Shown: positions 44,010 through 52,369 of the stretch, in pieces
Position numbering within the stretch: position 1 is the first letter of the stretch
How the letters are laid out: every line of letters begins with the position of its first letter
Origin: Nitrospirota bacterium
Lineage (GTDB): Bacteria > Nitrospirota > Nitrospiria > Nitrospirales > Nitrospiraceae
Reading direction: 5' to 3'
DNA length: 64,000 nt
Assembly (NCBI GenBank): GCA_030684575.1
Contig: JAUXVD010000003.1
Location: 124,001 to 188,000 of the forward strand
Made by a program: the position numbers and the translations under genes
The notes under the pieces: generated by a model
The model's input: only the letters and a program-made list of their open reading frames with translations
Database searches by the model: none
What the model was told of the DNA's origin: nothing

Positions 44010-46391
44010 ATGAATAACCAGTTCATCATCATAGTAGGTGTCGCTCTTACACTCGTGGCCTGCGGCGGGCCAGCGGAACGGAAGACCAAGTATCTCGCGC
44101 GCGCGCAGGGATACCTTGAAGCGGGAAACTTTCCAAAAGCTCGGGTGGCTCTGCAGAATGTGCTCATCGTCGATTCGAAATATGTCGCCGCCTACTATCT
44201 CCTCGCGCAGGTCGAGGAAAAGGAAAAGAATTGGCGAAACGCAGTCGGGCTGTATCAGCAGGTGGTGCAGCTTGCTCCTGATCATACCGACGCGTTAATC
44301 AGGCTGGCCAAATATTACCTGGAGGCACGTCTGACCGACCTGGTCGTCGTGACGGCCGACAAGGTACTCGCGATGGACCCACTGGATTCTCGAGCGAACG
44401 CTCTCAAGATTGCCGTGTTGGCTTTAGCCGGACAACAGTCTCAGGCAATAGCACAAGCCGAGGCGCTTCGGTCGCAGTTTCCAGCTGAACCAGACGTGGC
44501 GATCTTACTGGCCACTCTCTACGGCAAACAGCAGCATTATCGCGATGCGGAGACTATCTTGCGCCATGCGCTGGAAGCTCACCCAAAAGATATAGATCTC
44601 TTGAATAATCTGAGTACGATCCTGGTTCAGGCGAAGGATATGGATGGTGCGGAGAGGGTAGCCCAGCAGATGATTGAGGCAGAACCGGCAATTTTTGGTC
44701 ATCGGATCAGGTTGGCCCGATTCTTCGACGAGCAAGGGGCGCATGAGAAGGCAGAGGGGATCTTACGCGAGGCCAGCGCACTTGATCCACAAAGTGAAGA
44801 ACGGCATCTCGTATTAGCCGACTTCCTCGGCATCAGGAAGGCCCCTGGTGCTGCTGAATTGGTACTCCTTGAGGCGGCAACCTTGTTGCCCGATTCGACA
44901 AAGATTCAATTCGCGCTCGCGACGATCTATCAAGCAGGAGGAAAGATTGCCAAGGCGCGTGAGCAATATGTCAAGGTGGTCGTAGGCAATACACAGAAGC
45001 CGGCCGGCCTCGAAGCCAAGATCAAACTGGCTGAGATGGATCTTATCTCAGGCAATCAGGCAGAGGCAGCACGACAGGTTCAAGAGATCTTGAAGGAGAG
45101 CCCTCATTCGGCTGACGGACTGATACTCTCTGGCAGGCTCGCCTTAACCAGGGGAAATGGCAACGATGCCGCTCAGACGTTTCGCACCGTCTTGCGAGGC
45201 CAGCCAGAATCTGCAGCGCTGCATTTTCTACTCGGCCAGGCCTACCGACTGACCGGAGAGACCGATCTTGCAAAGGGAAGCTTCGAGCGCGCGGTGGCAT
45301 TGTATCCCGGACAAGTCGAAGCCCGGCACTTGCTTGCGGCCTTAGAGAGCCAGGGCGGTCGTCACCGGGAGGCCCGCGTCCGACTCGAGGACCTCCTGAA
45401 GCAACGGCCCGACGACGTGGACGCACTTGAGCTGCTGTTGAACCTCGACCTGGTCACAAAGAACTGGGACGAAGCGGAACGCATGTTGACTCGTCTCAAA
45501 GCCCTCTCGAAAGATCCTGTCGTCCCCCTCATGGCGGAGGGACGACTGCGTCAGGCGCAAGGCCGACTCGACAAGGCCGGTGCGGCGTATGAGCGTGCGA
45601 CGGTTCTTGCCCCGAACGATCCTGAGCCGTTGATGAATCTGGTGAAACTGGATATGGTGCAACAAGATGGCGGTCGTGCACGGACTCGCCTCGATGCCGT
45701 GCTCGCCGCACAACCGGACCATCTGTTCGCCCATGGGCTCATGGGCGAGGTGCTCGCCCTCACCGGTTATCCTCAGGACGCCGAGATCCAGTTTCAAGAG
45801 GCGGTCCGGTTGAACCAAAAATGGATTACGCCGTGGCTCGACCGGGGAGAATTATGGCTGTCACAGAAACAGCCGGACCGGGCGGTTCAAGTGATTCAGG
45901 CTGGCCTCAAGGTCAACCCGGACAGCGAGGAGTTGCACATGCTTCTCGCATCGGCCTATTCGACTCAAGGCCTGATCGATCTTGCCATCGACGCGTATGA
46001 TGGAGCGTTGCGCCTGAATGCTCGCAACGTGCTGGCTGCAAATAACGTGGCGGTCATGTTGGTTGATTACAAGGGGGATCCACAGAGTGTACAGAAAGCC
46101 TTTGCGCTCAGTCAGGATTTCGAGAAAGATGCACCGCATCCGCTATTTCTGGATACGCTGGGTTGGGTACGGTTCAAAATGGGGCAACAGGAAGAGGGAC
46201 TTCGTCTCATGAGGAAAGCGGTTGCTGAATCGCCTGAAGTCCCCATTCTGAATTATCATCTCGGGGTTGCGTACCATCAATCCGGGAAAACAGCAGAGGC
46301 TCGACGGTACCTCTCGAAAGCGCTGAAGAGTGCTGAGGCGTTTCATGGGCGTCATGAAGCAGAGCGGATCATGTCACAAATGAGGGGGTAA
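44010..46391 (+). CDS. TPR-repeat lipoprotein, PrsT-like (PEP-CTERM EPS system)
   Basis: This 793-residue lipoprotein begins MNNQFIIIVGVALTLVAC with lipobox LVAC, then runs almost entirely as about 20 TPR units from residue 25 to 790 (for example YLEAGNFPKARVALQNVLIVDS, LLAQVEEKEKNWRNAVGLYQQVVQLAPD, AEIQFQEAVRLNQKWITPWLDRGELW). Its size and arrangement match the PEP-CTERM system TPR lipoprotein PrsT (TIGR02917 type). It probably scaffolds the periplasmic or outer-membrane EPS export machine. It lies upstream of the Wza-like and outer-membrane barrel genes. Confidence 0.83.
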   Translation: MNNQFIIIVGVALTLVACGGPAERKTKYLARAQGYLEAGNFPKARVALQNVLIVDSKYVAAYYLLAQVEEKEKNWRNAVGLYQQVVQLAPDHTDALIRLAKYYLEARLTDLVVVTADKVLAMDPLDSRANALKIAVLALAGQQSQAIAQAEALRSQFPAEPDVAILLATLYGKQQHYRDAETILRHALEAHPKDIDLLNNLSTILVQAKDMDGAERVAQQMIEAEPAIFGHRIRLARFFDEQGAHEKAEGILREASALDPQSEERHLVLADFLGIRKAPGAAELVLLEAATLLPDSTKIQFALATIYQAGGKIAKAREQYVKVVVGNTQKPAGLEAKIKLAEMDLISGNQAEAARQVQEILKESPHSADGLILSGRLALTRGNGNDAAQTFRTVLRGQPESAALHFLLGQAYRLTGETDLAKGSFERAVALYPGQVEARHLLAALESQGGRHREARVRLEDLLKQRPDDVDALELLLNLDLVTKNWDEAERMLTRLKALSKDPVVPLMAEGRLRQAQGRLDKAGAAYERATVLAPNDPEPLMNLVKLDMVQQDGGRARTRLDAVLAAQPDHLFAHGLMGEVLALTGYPQDAEIQFQEAVRLNQKWITPWLDRGELWLSQKQPDRAVQVIQAGLKVNPDSEELHMLLASAYSTQGLIDLAIDAYDGALRLNARNVLAANNVAVMLVDYKGDPQSVQKAFALSQDFEKDAPHPLFLDTLGWVRFKMGQQEEGLRLMRKAVAESPEVPILNYHLGVAYHQSGKTAEARRYLSKALKSAEAFHGRHEAERIMSQMRG

Positions 46392-46401
46392 TAAAGAGGT
46401 C

Positions 46402-47016
46402 ATGTCTGGTTATTATCACGAGATGTTTCGCCGCATAGAATTGCGAATCCTGTTTCTCGTCATGCTGGCGATCGGTGGCGTCCCCTATGGGTCTGATGCC
46501 CTGGGATCCTCCCCCATCGCACCCGATGTCGATCCTGGCTATCGTCTTGGAGCTGAAGATGTCATGCTGATTTCTGTATGGAAAGATGAGCAGCTGACCA
46601 GAGAGATCGTGGTGCGGCCGGACGGAATGTTTTCATTTCCACTTGTGGGGGATATCCAGGCCGAAGATCGAACGGTTGAGGATATTCGTCTCGACCTCGT
46701 GAAGCGCTTGTCCAAATACATTCCGAATGCGAATGTCTCGGTAGCCGTCACGAAGGTGCTCAGCTACAAAGTCTATGTGGTAGGGCGAGTCAATAAGCCC
46801 GGCGAATACTTGATCGGCCATTATACCGACGTGCTTCAGGCCTTAAGCTTAGCCGGCGGGTTAACCCCGTTTGCCGCGGAGAATGACATCAAGATCGTGC
46901 GTCGGATCAAGGGACGCCAACAAACCTTTCCCTTTCGATATGGAGATGTGCGAAGGGGGAATGATCTCGAACAGAATATTCTTCTGCAACGCGGCGACGT
47001 CGTCATGGTGCCCTAA
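46402..47016 (+). CDS. Polysaccharide export protein, Wza-like
   Basis: This 204-residue protein has an N-terminal signal-like helix (about residues 8-28) and then a polysaccharide-export domain (YRLGAEDVMLISVWKDEQLTREIVVRPDGMFSFPLVGDIQAEDRTVEDI). An SLBB-like domain follows (VYVVGRVNKPGEYLIGHYTDVLQALSLAGGLTPFA). It lacks a clear lipobox and the C-terminal barrel helix of E. coli Wza, which is usual in PEP-CTERM-type EPS loci. A start at ATG 46423 is also possible. It should form the periplasmic export gate with the barrel encoded next. Confidence 0.88.
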   Translation: MSGYYHEMFRRIELRILFLVMLAIGGVPYGSDALGSSPIAPDVDPGYRLGAEDVMLISVWKDEQLTREIVVRPDGMFSFPLVGDIQAEDRTVEDIRLDLVKRLSKYIPNANVSVAVTKVLSYKVYVVGRVNKPGEYLIGHYTDVLQALSLAGGLTPFAAENDIKIVRRIKGRQQTFPFRYGDVRRGNDLEQNILLQRGDVVMVP

Positions 47017-47021
47017 GGGTT

Positions 47022-48266
47022 GTGAGTTATATGCGATGGAATGATGTGGGTGGAGTCGGTGGTCGTTCGAGCAGGTGGAAGAACGCCTGTCGGTCGATCG
47101 TGTGGGTCTGTCTTCTAGGATGTGGAGTGGTAGGCCAAAGCGAGGCGGCCGAGTGGTCAGTATTGCCCTCGATTGGAGTCAAGGGACTGTACAACGACAA
47201 TTTGCTGTTGACGCCACTGCCTCACAGCGAGACCTATGGTTATTGGGTGTCACCTGCAGCCGAACTGGCAGGGAAGACGGAACGCCTTGAAGTCAGTGGC
47301 CGGGTCGCTGCCGATTTCGTGTCCTACTATGGAGGGGAGGACAGCCGATTTACCAATGTCTTTCTTCCGGTGGCCGTGCGCTATAAGACCGAGCGAGATC
47401 TACTTGGGTTCACCGGGGGATTTACCCGCGACAATACGTTGATGGGTGAGCTTCTGACGACCGGCGTTGTCTTGCGATTTACACAGCGGAACCAGTGGAA
47501 TGCCGCACCAACTTGGACTCGGACCTTGACGGAGAAGCTTTCCGTACAAAGCTCTTTTCAGTTTACCGATACCACGTATGAGAATGGCTTGCGTCTTGGC
47601 CTGGCAGACTATCAACTCCTTGGTGGAGCCGGTGGGCTGCTCTATCAGTTGACCGAACAGGACCAACTCCAACTTACCGGTTCGTACGTGAACTTCCATA
47701 CGACCAACGCCCCCTCTGCATTTCGCGCCAGCTTTCCTGGTGCAAACCTGAGCCTGACCCATGCCTTTACGGAGACCCTGACCGGGACAGTGTACGGAGG
47801 CCCTCGTTTCGTGAGTTCATCCGTCACGGCGGTCAACGACAAAGTGACGTCTCAGAGCACCGTTTGGCTGTATGGCGCCAGCCTCGCGAAACAGTTTGAA
47901 CGCACGTCGATTCAAGTGAACATGGCTCGGGATATTGTGCCGAGCGGGTTTGGCTTGCTGCTTCAAACGGACCGTGCAGGCGTGACCCTGTCGCATAATA
48001 TTTCCGAAACACTGACTGGCTCCATCAACGGATCAGGGTATCTCGTCTCAGGCATCACGAAGCTCGCGGGAGGGAGCAGCTTTCCGGATGCCCGCTACTT
48101 CACGGCCACTCCCGCGATCGCCTGGAAGTTTCTGGAGTGGTGGAAGCTTGAGGTTTCCTATACGTGGCGACGACGCGAAGTGGATGGCTTCTCGGACTCA
48201 GCGATGTCCAATGCCACGATGTTCATGTTAACCTACTACCCTCCAAAGCTGTCGTTTTCCAACTAG
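47022..48266 (+). CDS. Outer-membrane beta-barrel protein of the EPS export group
   Basis: This 414-residue protein may start at GTG 47022 or ATG 47031. A signal peptide (about residues 20-44, ending QSEAAE) precedes a long region of alternating polar/hydrophobic strands, many starting with Gly, Thr or Tyr and ending in aromatic residues, typical of 12-16-stranded barrels. Its position right after the Wza-like gene and before the Wzz-like gene matches the uncharacterised barrel found in PEP-CTERM EPS loci (TIGR03016-like). It likely provides the outer-membrane pore for the polymer. The sequence alone does not prove export. Confidence 0.72.
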   Translation: MSYMRWNDVGGVGGRSSRWKNACRSIVWVCLLGCGVVGQSEAAEWSVLPSIGVKGLYNDNLLLTPLPHSETYGYWVSPAAELAGKTERLEVSGRVAADFVSYYGGEDSRFTNVFLPVAVRYKTERDLLGFTGGFTRDNTLMGELLTTGVVLRFTQRNQWNAAPTWTRTLTEKLSVQSSFQFTDTTYENGLRLGLADYQLLGGAGGLLYQLTEQDQLQLTGSYVNFHTTNAPSAFRASFPGANLSLTHAFTETLTGTVYGGPRFVSSSVTAVNDKVTSQSTVWLYGASLAKQFERTSIQVNMARDIVPSGFGLLLQTDRAGVTLSHNISETLTGSINGSGYLVSGITKLAGGSSFPDARYFTATPAIAWKFLEWWKLEVSYTWRRREVDGFSDSAMSNATMFMLTYYPPKLSFSN

Positions 48267-48275
48267 ACGTTTTAC

Positions 48276-50048
48276 ATGATGACAAACAGACCGGGCACAC
48301 AGGAATCCGAACCCAGCCAGAGCCTCCAGTCCTACGTGGCTATGTTTCATCGTCGCCGGACGTTGATTGTCCTGGTTGCGACGGTGTTGTGTGTCCTCAG
48401 TCTCGCCGTCGCTTTTTTGTGGCCGCCGGTCTACAAGTCTATGGCGATGATACTGATCGAGGAACAGGAAATTCCATCAGAGCTCGTCCATTCGACGATT
48501 ACCAGTTATGCCGATCAGCGTATCGAAACCATCAAACAACAAGTCATAAGCCGGACGACTCTGTGGAAGGTCGTGGAGCAATTCAATCTCTATCCGGACA
48601 TGCGGCGGAGCAGCCCCGTTGAAGAAGTTGTGAAGCAATTCGCCAAAGACATCGCCGTCGAAGTGATCAGCGCCGACGTCGTGGACAAACGGACCCAACA
48701 TCCCACGAAGGCGACCATTGCCTTCACCGTGGCGTACCAGAGTAGTTCGCCAGATTTGGCTCAGCAGGTCGCCCAGGAGCTGACCAGTCTGTTTCTGGGG
48801 GAAAATCTCAAGAGCCGTGAGCGTCAGGCGCAGGAGACCACCGCCTTCCTTCAACAAGAGGCGGAGAATTTGTCCAGGCACATCGGCGAAATCGATGGAA
48901 AGATTGCCCAGTTCAAGCGGCGGGCGAGCGGGGCGTTGCCGGAACTGATGCCGCTGAATTTGCAGCTCATGAGTCAGTCCGATCGAGAGCTCATGGACAT
49001 CGACCAGCAGATTCGAACGCTTGAGGAGCGCAAAAGCTATCTTGAGGGGGAACTTGCAACCATCAAACCGAACACCCCGATCATGTCCGTAAGCGGAGAA
49101 CGGATACTGGACTCATCCGAGCGCTTGCGAGGCCTGCGAGCAGAATATGCCGGCGCATCGGCCAATCTATCCTTCGACCACCCCGACATTATCAAGATGA
49201 AGCAGGAAATAGAGTCCCTCGAAAAGGAGACGGGGCAACTCCCTGAGGTTGAGGAAGCGGCCAAGCAGCTGACCAACGCCCGTGCGACGCTGGCCATCGC
49301 ATCGGAGCGGCTTGGGAAAGAGCATCCAGATGTCGTGCAGGCTCAGAGAAAGATCGTTGCGCTTGAAGCGGAAGTCGGGCGGCTCAACGTGGTGACACGC
49401 AAGAGCGCTGCGCAACGACCGGAGAACCCGGCCTACATCAATCTCCAGGCCCAGCTGAACTCCGCTACCTCTTCCCTCGGCGCTCTGCGGGCGACGCGCG
49501 CGGCAGTGAAGCAGCGGCTCGAGGATTTTGCCACCCGCCTCGAACGGACTCCCCAGATGGAGCCCGACTACCTCTTCCTGACGCGCGACCGTGATACTTC
49601 GGGGCAGAAGTATCAGGAGATCCGGTCCAGGCTCCTCGAAGCGAAGGTCTCGGAAGGCTTAGAGGTTCGTCAAAAAGGCGAGAGGTTTTCTCTCATCGAC
49701 CCGCCCACTCTGCCGGAGAAACCGGATAAGCCCAATCGGATCGCCATTGTTATTCTTGGGTTTATGTTCGCGATCGGCGGTGGCATCGGTTCCGGAGCCG
49801 TCGCGGAATTGCTGGACCATTCGATACGGACACCGGAGCAGCTTGCGCTGTTAACTCAGGCGTTTCCGCTATCCGTGATTCCCTTCATGCCGAACGAAGA
49901 TGACCTCGCCAGGGCGATCACCCGGCATCGGCTCATGAAAACGGCAGGTCTCACTGTGCTGCTGACCGCCCTCCTGCTGATGCATCTCTTTTGGCGTCCG
50001 TTGGATGTCTTGTGGTTTGCCGCGCTCAAACGATTTGGCCTAGAGTAG
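48276..50048 (+). CDS. Polysaccharide chain-length determinant, Wzz/GumC-like
   Basis: This 590-residue inner-membrane protein has N- and C-terminal helices (about residues 29-50 and 490-510) flanking a long periplasmic coiled coil, as in PCP proteins. The segment YKSMAMILIEEQEIPSELV matches the Wzz N-domain. It sets EPS chain length together with the CpsD-like ATPase downstream. An unusual feature is that two adjacent ~36-residue modules in the coiled coil resemble each other (LRAEYAGASANLSFDHPDII and ARATLAIASERLGKEHPDVV, each followed by a similar helix), suggesting an internal duplication. It carries no fused kinase. Confidence 0.87.
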   Translation: MMTNRPGTQESEPSQSLQSYVAMFHRRRTLIVLVATVLCVLSLAVAFLWPPVYKSMAMILIEEQEIPSELVHSTITSYADQRIETIKQQVISRTTLWKVVEQFNLYPDMRRSSPVEEVVKQFAKDIAVEVISADVVDKRTQHPTKATIAFTVAYQSSSPDLAQQVAQELTSLFLGENLKSRERQAQETTAFLQQEAENLSRHIGEIDGKIAQFKRRASGALPELMPLNLQLMSQSDRELMDIDQQIRTLEERKSYLEGELATIKPNTPIMSVSGERILDSSERLRGLRAEYAGASANLSFDHPDIIKMKQEIESLEKETGQLPEVEEAAKQLTNARATLAIASERLGKEHPDVVQAQRKIVALEAEVGRLNVVTRKSAAQRPENPAYINLQAQLNSATSSLGALRATRAAVKQRLEDFATRLERTPQMEPDYLFLTRDRDTSGQKYQEIRSRLLEAKVSEGLEVRQKGERFSLIDPPTLPEKPDKPNRIAIVILGFMFAIGGGIGSGAVAELLDHSIRTPEQLALLTQAFPLSVIPFMPNEDDLARAITRHRLMKTAGLTVLLTALLLMHLFWRPLDVLWFAALKRFGLE

Positions 50049-50063
50049 GGGGAGGAGACATTG

Positions 50064-50894
50064 ATGGACCGATTTCGAACGGCACTGCAGCTCCACAAAG
50101 ACCAACAGGGTCAGTCTGGAAACAGGCCATCTACAGGAAAGGATGCCGCCGGCCATCAGCCCCCTCCTCCCATTGTCTATACCAAGACGAGGTCGCTGGC
50201 TATTCCACTTTCTGTGCTTCGCCAGCGGCGAGTGATGGCGGCATACGACAAGGGCCCCTTCGTCGACGCATTTAAGATTTTGCGAACTCAGGTCATGCAT
50301 CGCCTTCGTGAAAATGCCTGGAATGTGTTGGGTGTCACCAGTCCGGGCCACAATGAAGGCAAGACGTTGACTGCAGTGAACTTGGCGGTGAGCCTTGCGA
50401 TGGAGACAGCCCAGACGGTGCTTCTCGTCGACGCGAACCTCCGTCACCCTAGCGTCCATGAGGTCTTTGGCCTCAATGATTGTCCAGGCCTTGCAGACTA
50501 CCTGCTGGACAACCAGCCACTTGAAGATCTCTTGGTCCATCCTGGGATCGGCCGATTCGTCCTGCTGCCGGGAGGAAGGGCGGTCTCCAATTCGACCGAA
50601 ATTCTCACCTCGCCTAAAATGCTGGCGTTAGTTGAAGAGCTGAAACATCGCTACCCCTCGCGGATCGTGATATTCGATCTGCCCCCGCTGCTGCACACGG
50701 CCGATGTGCTCGCCTTCTCTCCCTACACGGATGCGCTGCTCCTGGTCGTGGAGGAGGGAAAGACGACGACCGAGGAGGTGCAACGTGCCCTGTCGCTGGT
50801 TAAAAAATCCCGTCCCGTGTTGGGAACGGTACTGAATAAGGCCGGGCAATTGGCCGCGACTCCTGCTAGCATGAAACAGTTACTGTCCCTGTAG
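50064..50894 (+). CDS. CpsD/CapB-type tyrosine-kinase-like ATPase
   Basis: This 276-residue cytoplasmic protein starts at ATG 50064 behind GGGGGAGGAG. It has the BY-kinase core: Walker A SPGHNEGKTLTAVN, Walker A' VLLVDANLRHP and Walker B VIFDLPP, with the usual Asp in DLPPLL. It lacks the C-terminal tyrosine cluster of typical BY-kinases, so it is either a kinase without a regulated tail or an ATPase-only partner. It probably controls the Wzz-like protein encoded just upstream. The N-terminal 55 residues are polar and unstructured. Confidence 0.85.
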   Translation: MDRFRTALQLHKDQQGQSGNRPSTGKDAAGHQPPPPIVYTKTRSLAIPLSVLRQRRVMAAYDKGPFVDAFKILRTQVMHRLRENAWNVLGVTSPGHNEGKTLTAVNLAVSLAMETAQTVLLVDANLRHPSVHEVFGLNDCPGLADYLLDNQPLEDLLVHPGIGRFVLLPGGRAVSNSTEILTSPKMLALVEELKHRYPSRIVIFDLPPLLHTADVLAFSPYTDALLLVVEEGKTTTEEVQRALSLVKKSRPVLGTVLNKAGQLAATPASMKQLLSL

Positions 50895-50929
50895 CGCGGA
50901 AATCACCGAGGCCAGATCGCGAGCACTGT

Positions 50930-52348
50930 ATGTACGAATCATTTTACGGACTTCGGGCGAAACCTTTCGCGCTCCTGCCGGACGGAGAGTCTCTCTATCC
51001 AGGATCGACCCATCGCGCCGCCTATAGCCTCCTGGAATACGGCCTGGTCAACGAAGCGCCGTTCATGGTCCTGACCGGGGAACCGGGAATGGGCAAGACC
51101 TCGCTCCTGCGAAAGTTGATTGCGGAGCATCACGACAAGTATTCGATTGGTTTTGTGACCAATGCGCGGTACGACGTGGAGCATCTCCTGCCTTGGATCC
51201 TCCTTGCTCTTGGCCTCAGCCAGAAGCGGTTGGACCCCGTGGAGGCCTACCATGTATTTTCAGAGTTTATGACTCGGGAATCGAAGCGAAACCGTCGCGT
51301 GCTGCTCATTGTCGACGAAGCGCAAAGTCTGGGGTCCGAGCTGCTGGAAGAATTGCGGCTCCTCTCCAATTTGAACGACGGTAAATCCCTGAAGCTGCAA
51401 GTCATTCTTTCCGGACAGCCCGACCTCCACACACTCTTGCAGCGGATCGACATGACACAATTCGCCCAACGTATTGTGGTCGATCATCACCTGGAGCCCT
51501 TCACCGAGGACGAGACCAGCCAGTATATCCTCCATCGATTGCACAAGGCCGGCGGCACCCAGACCATATTCACCGAGAGGGCCTGCGTGCTTGTCCATCG
51601 GTTGAGCAAGGGCATCCCTCGTTTGATCAATCAGATCTGTGATATCTCACTGACGTATGGTTTCGCGGAACAAACCGGCGTCGTCACGCACAATCTCGTC
51701 GCCCAGGCTGCCCTCGATCGAACCAGAGGCGGGATTCTTCCGCTCGGCAAGGTCGACGAACTCAGTGCTCTGGCAACCGCTACTGACGACTCAGCGGGCA
51801 CTCCTATTGCGGCGCTCCAGCTGAACGTGCCGTCGTTTCGGCCAGAGGCATCAGTCGAGGATCCCCCTGTTCACCAATCGGTGGTAGCTCCGGATGTCCT
51901 CTACGGGCAGGCCGTGACATTGAGAAAAGAGAGACGCTTCAAAGAGGCCATCGAGGCGTTCAATCGTGTCAGTCAGGATCTATCGTATACGTTTAAGGCT
52001 ACGGCACAAGCGGGGCTCTGTTATACGGAGTTGGAAGAATACCCTGCAGCGATCGAGACATTTCGCAGGGCATTGAGCGATCCGTCCGGGTCTCGCAATG
52101 AGGTCATCAATGTACAGTACTTCCTCGCACGAACTCTGGAATCGATCGGAGAGAGAGAGGAGGCGTTAATCCTCTACCAGCGCATTGTCCGGTCCAGTCC
52201 GGCGTTTAAAGACACCGCTGCGCGGGTGAAGCAATTGACGGTGCAGAACAAACGTCTCAAGAATGGAATCCGTCACGCGGACAGCAATGGCACGTGGTTC
52301 AGCCATGCGCTCGACAGCCTACAGCACCTGATCGGCAGCCGCCGATAG
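50930..52348 (+). CDS. ExeA-like AAA ATPase of the EPS locus, with TPR tail
   Basis: This 472-residue protein begins MYESFYGLRAKPFALLPDGESLYPG, as in ExeA/GspA-like and PEP-CTERM locus ATPases. The AAA core has Walker A GEPGMGKTSLL and Walker B VLLIVDEAQ. After a proline-rich linker (about residues 265-325) comes a TPR-like tail (about 330-440; KERRFKEAIEAFNRVSQ, EEYPAAIETFRRAL) closely related to the stand-alone gene at 29011. There is no helix-turn-helix. It probably couples ATP use to export or cell-envelope assembly. It ends the EPS locus, converging with the fusion gene on the other strand. Confidence 0.85.
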   Translation: MYESFYGLRAKPFALLPDGESLYPGSTHRAAYSLLEYGLVNEAPFMVLTGEPGMGKTSLLRKLIAEHHDKYSIGFVTNARYDVEHLLPWILLALGLSQKRLDPVEAYHVFSEFMTRESKRNRRVLLIVDEAQSLGSELLEELRLLSNLNDGKSLKLQVILSGQPDLHTLLQRIDMTQFAQRIVVDHHLEPFTEDETSQYILHRLHKAGGTQTIFTERACVLVHRLSKGIPRLINQICDISLTYGFAEQTGVVTHNLVAQAALDRTRGGILPLGKVDELSALATATDDSAGTPIAALQLNVPSFRPEASVEDPPVHQSVVAPDVLYGQAVTLRKERRFKEAIEAFNRVSQDLSYTFKATAQAGLCYTELEEYPAAIETFRRALSDPSGSRNEVINVQYFLARTLESIGEREEALILYQRIVRSSPAFKDTAARVKQLTVQNKRLKNGIRHADSNGTWFSHALDSLQHLIGSRR

Positions 52349-52369
52349 CAGAGAAGCATTTCCCGCGCA

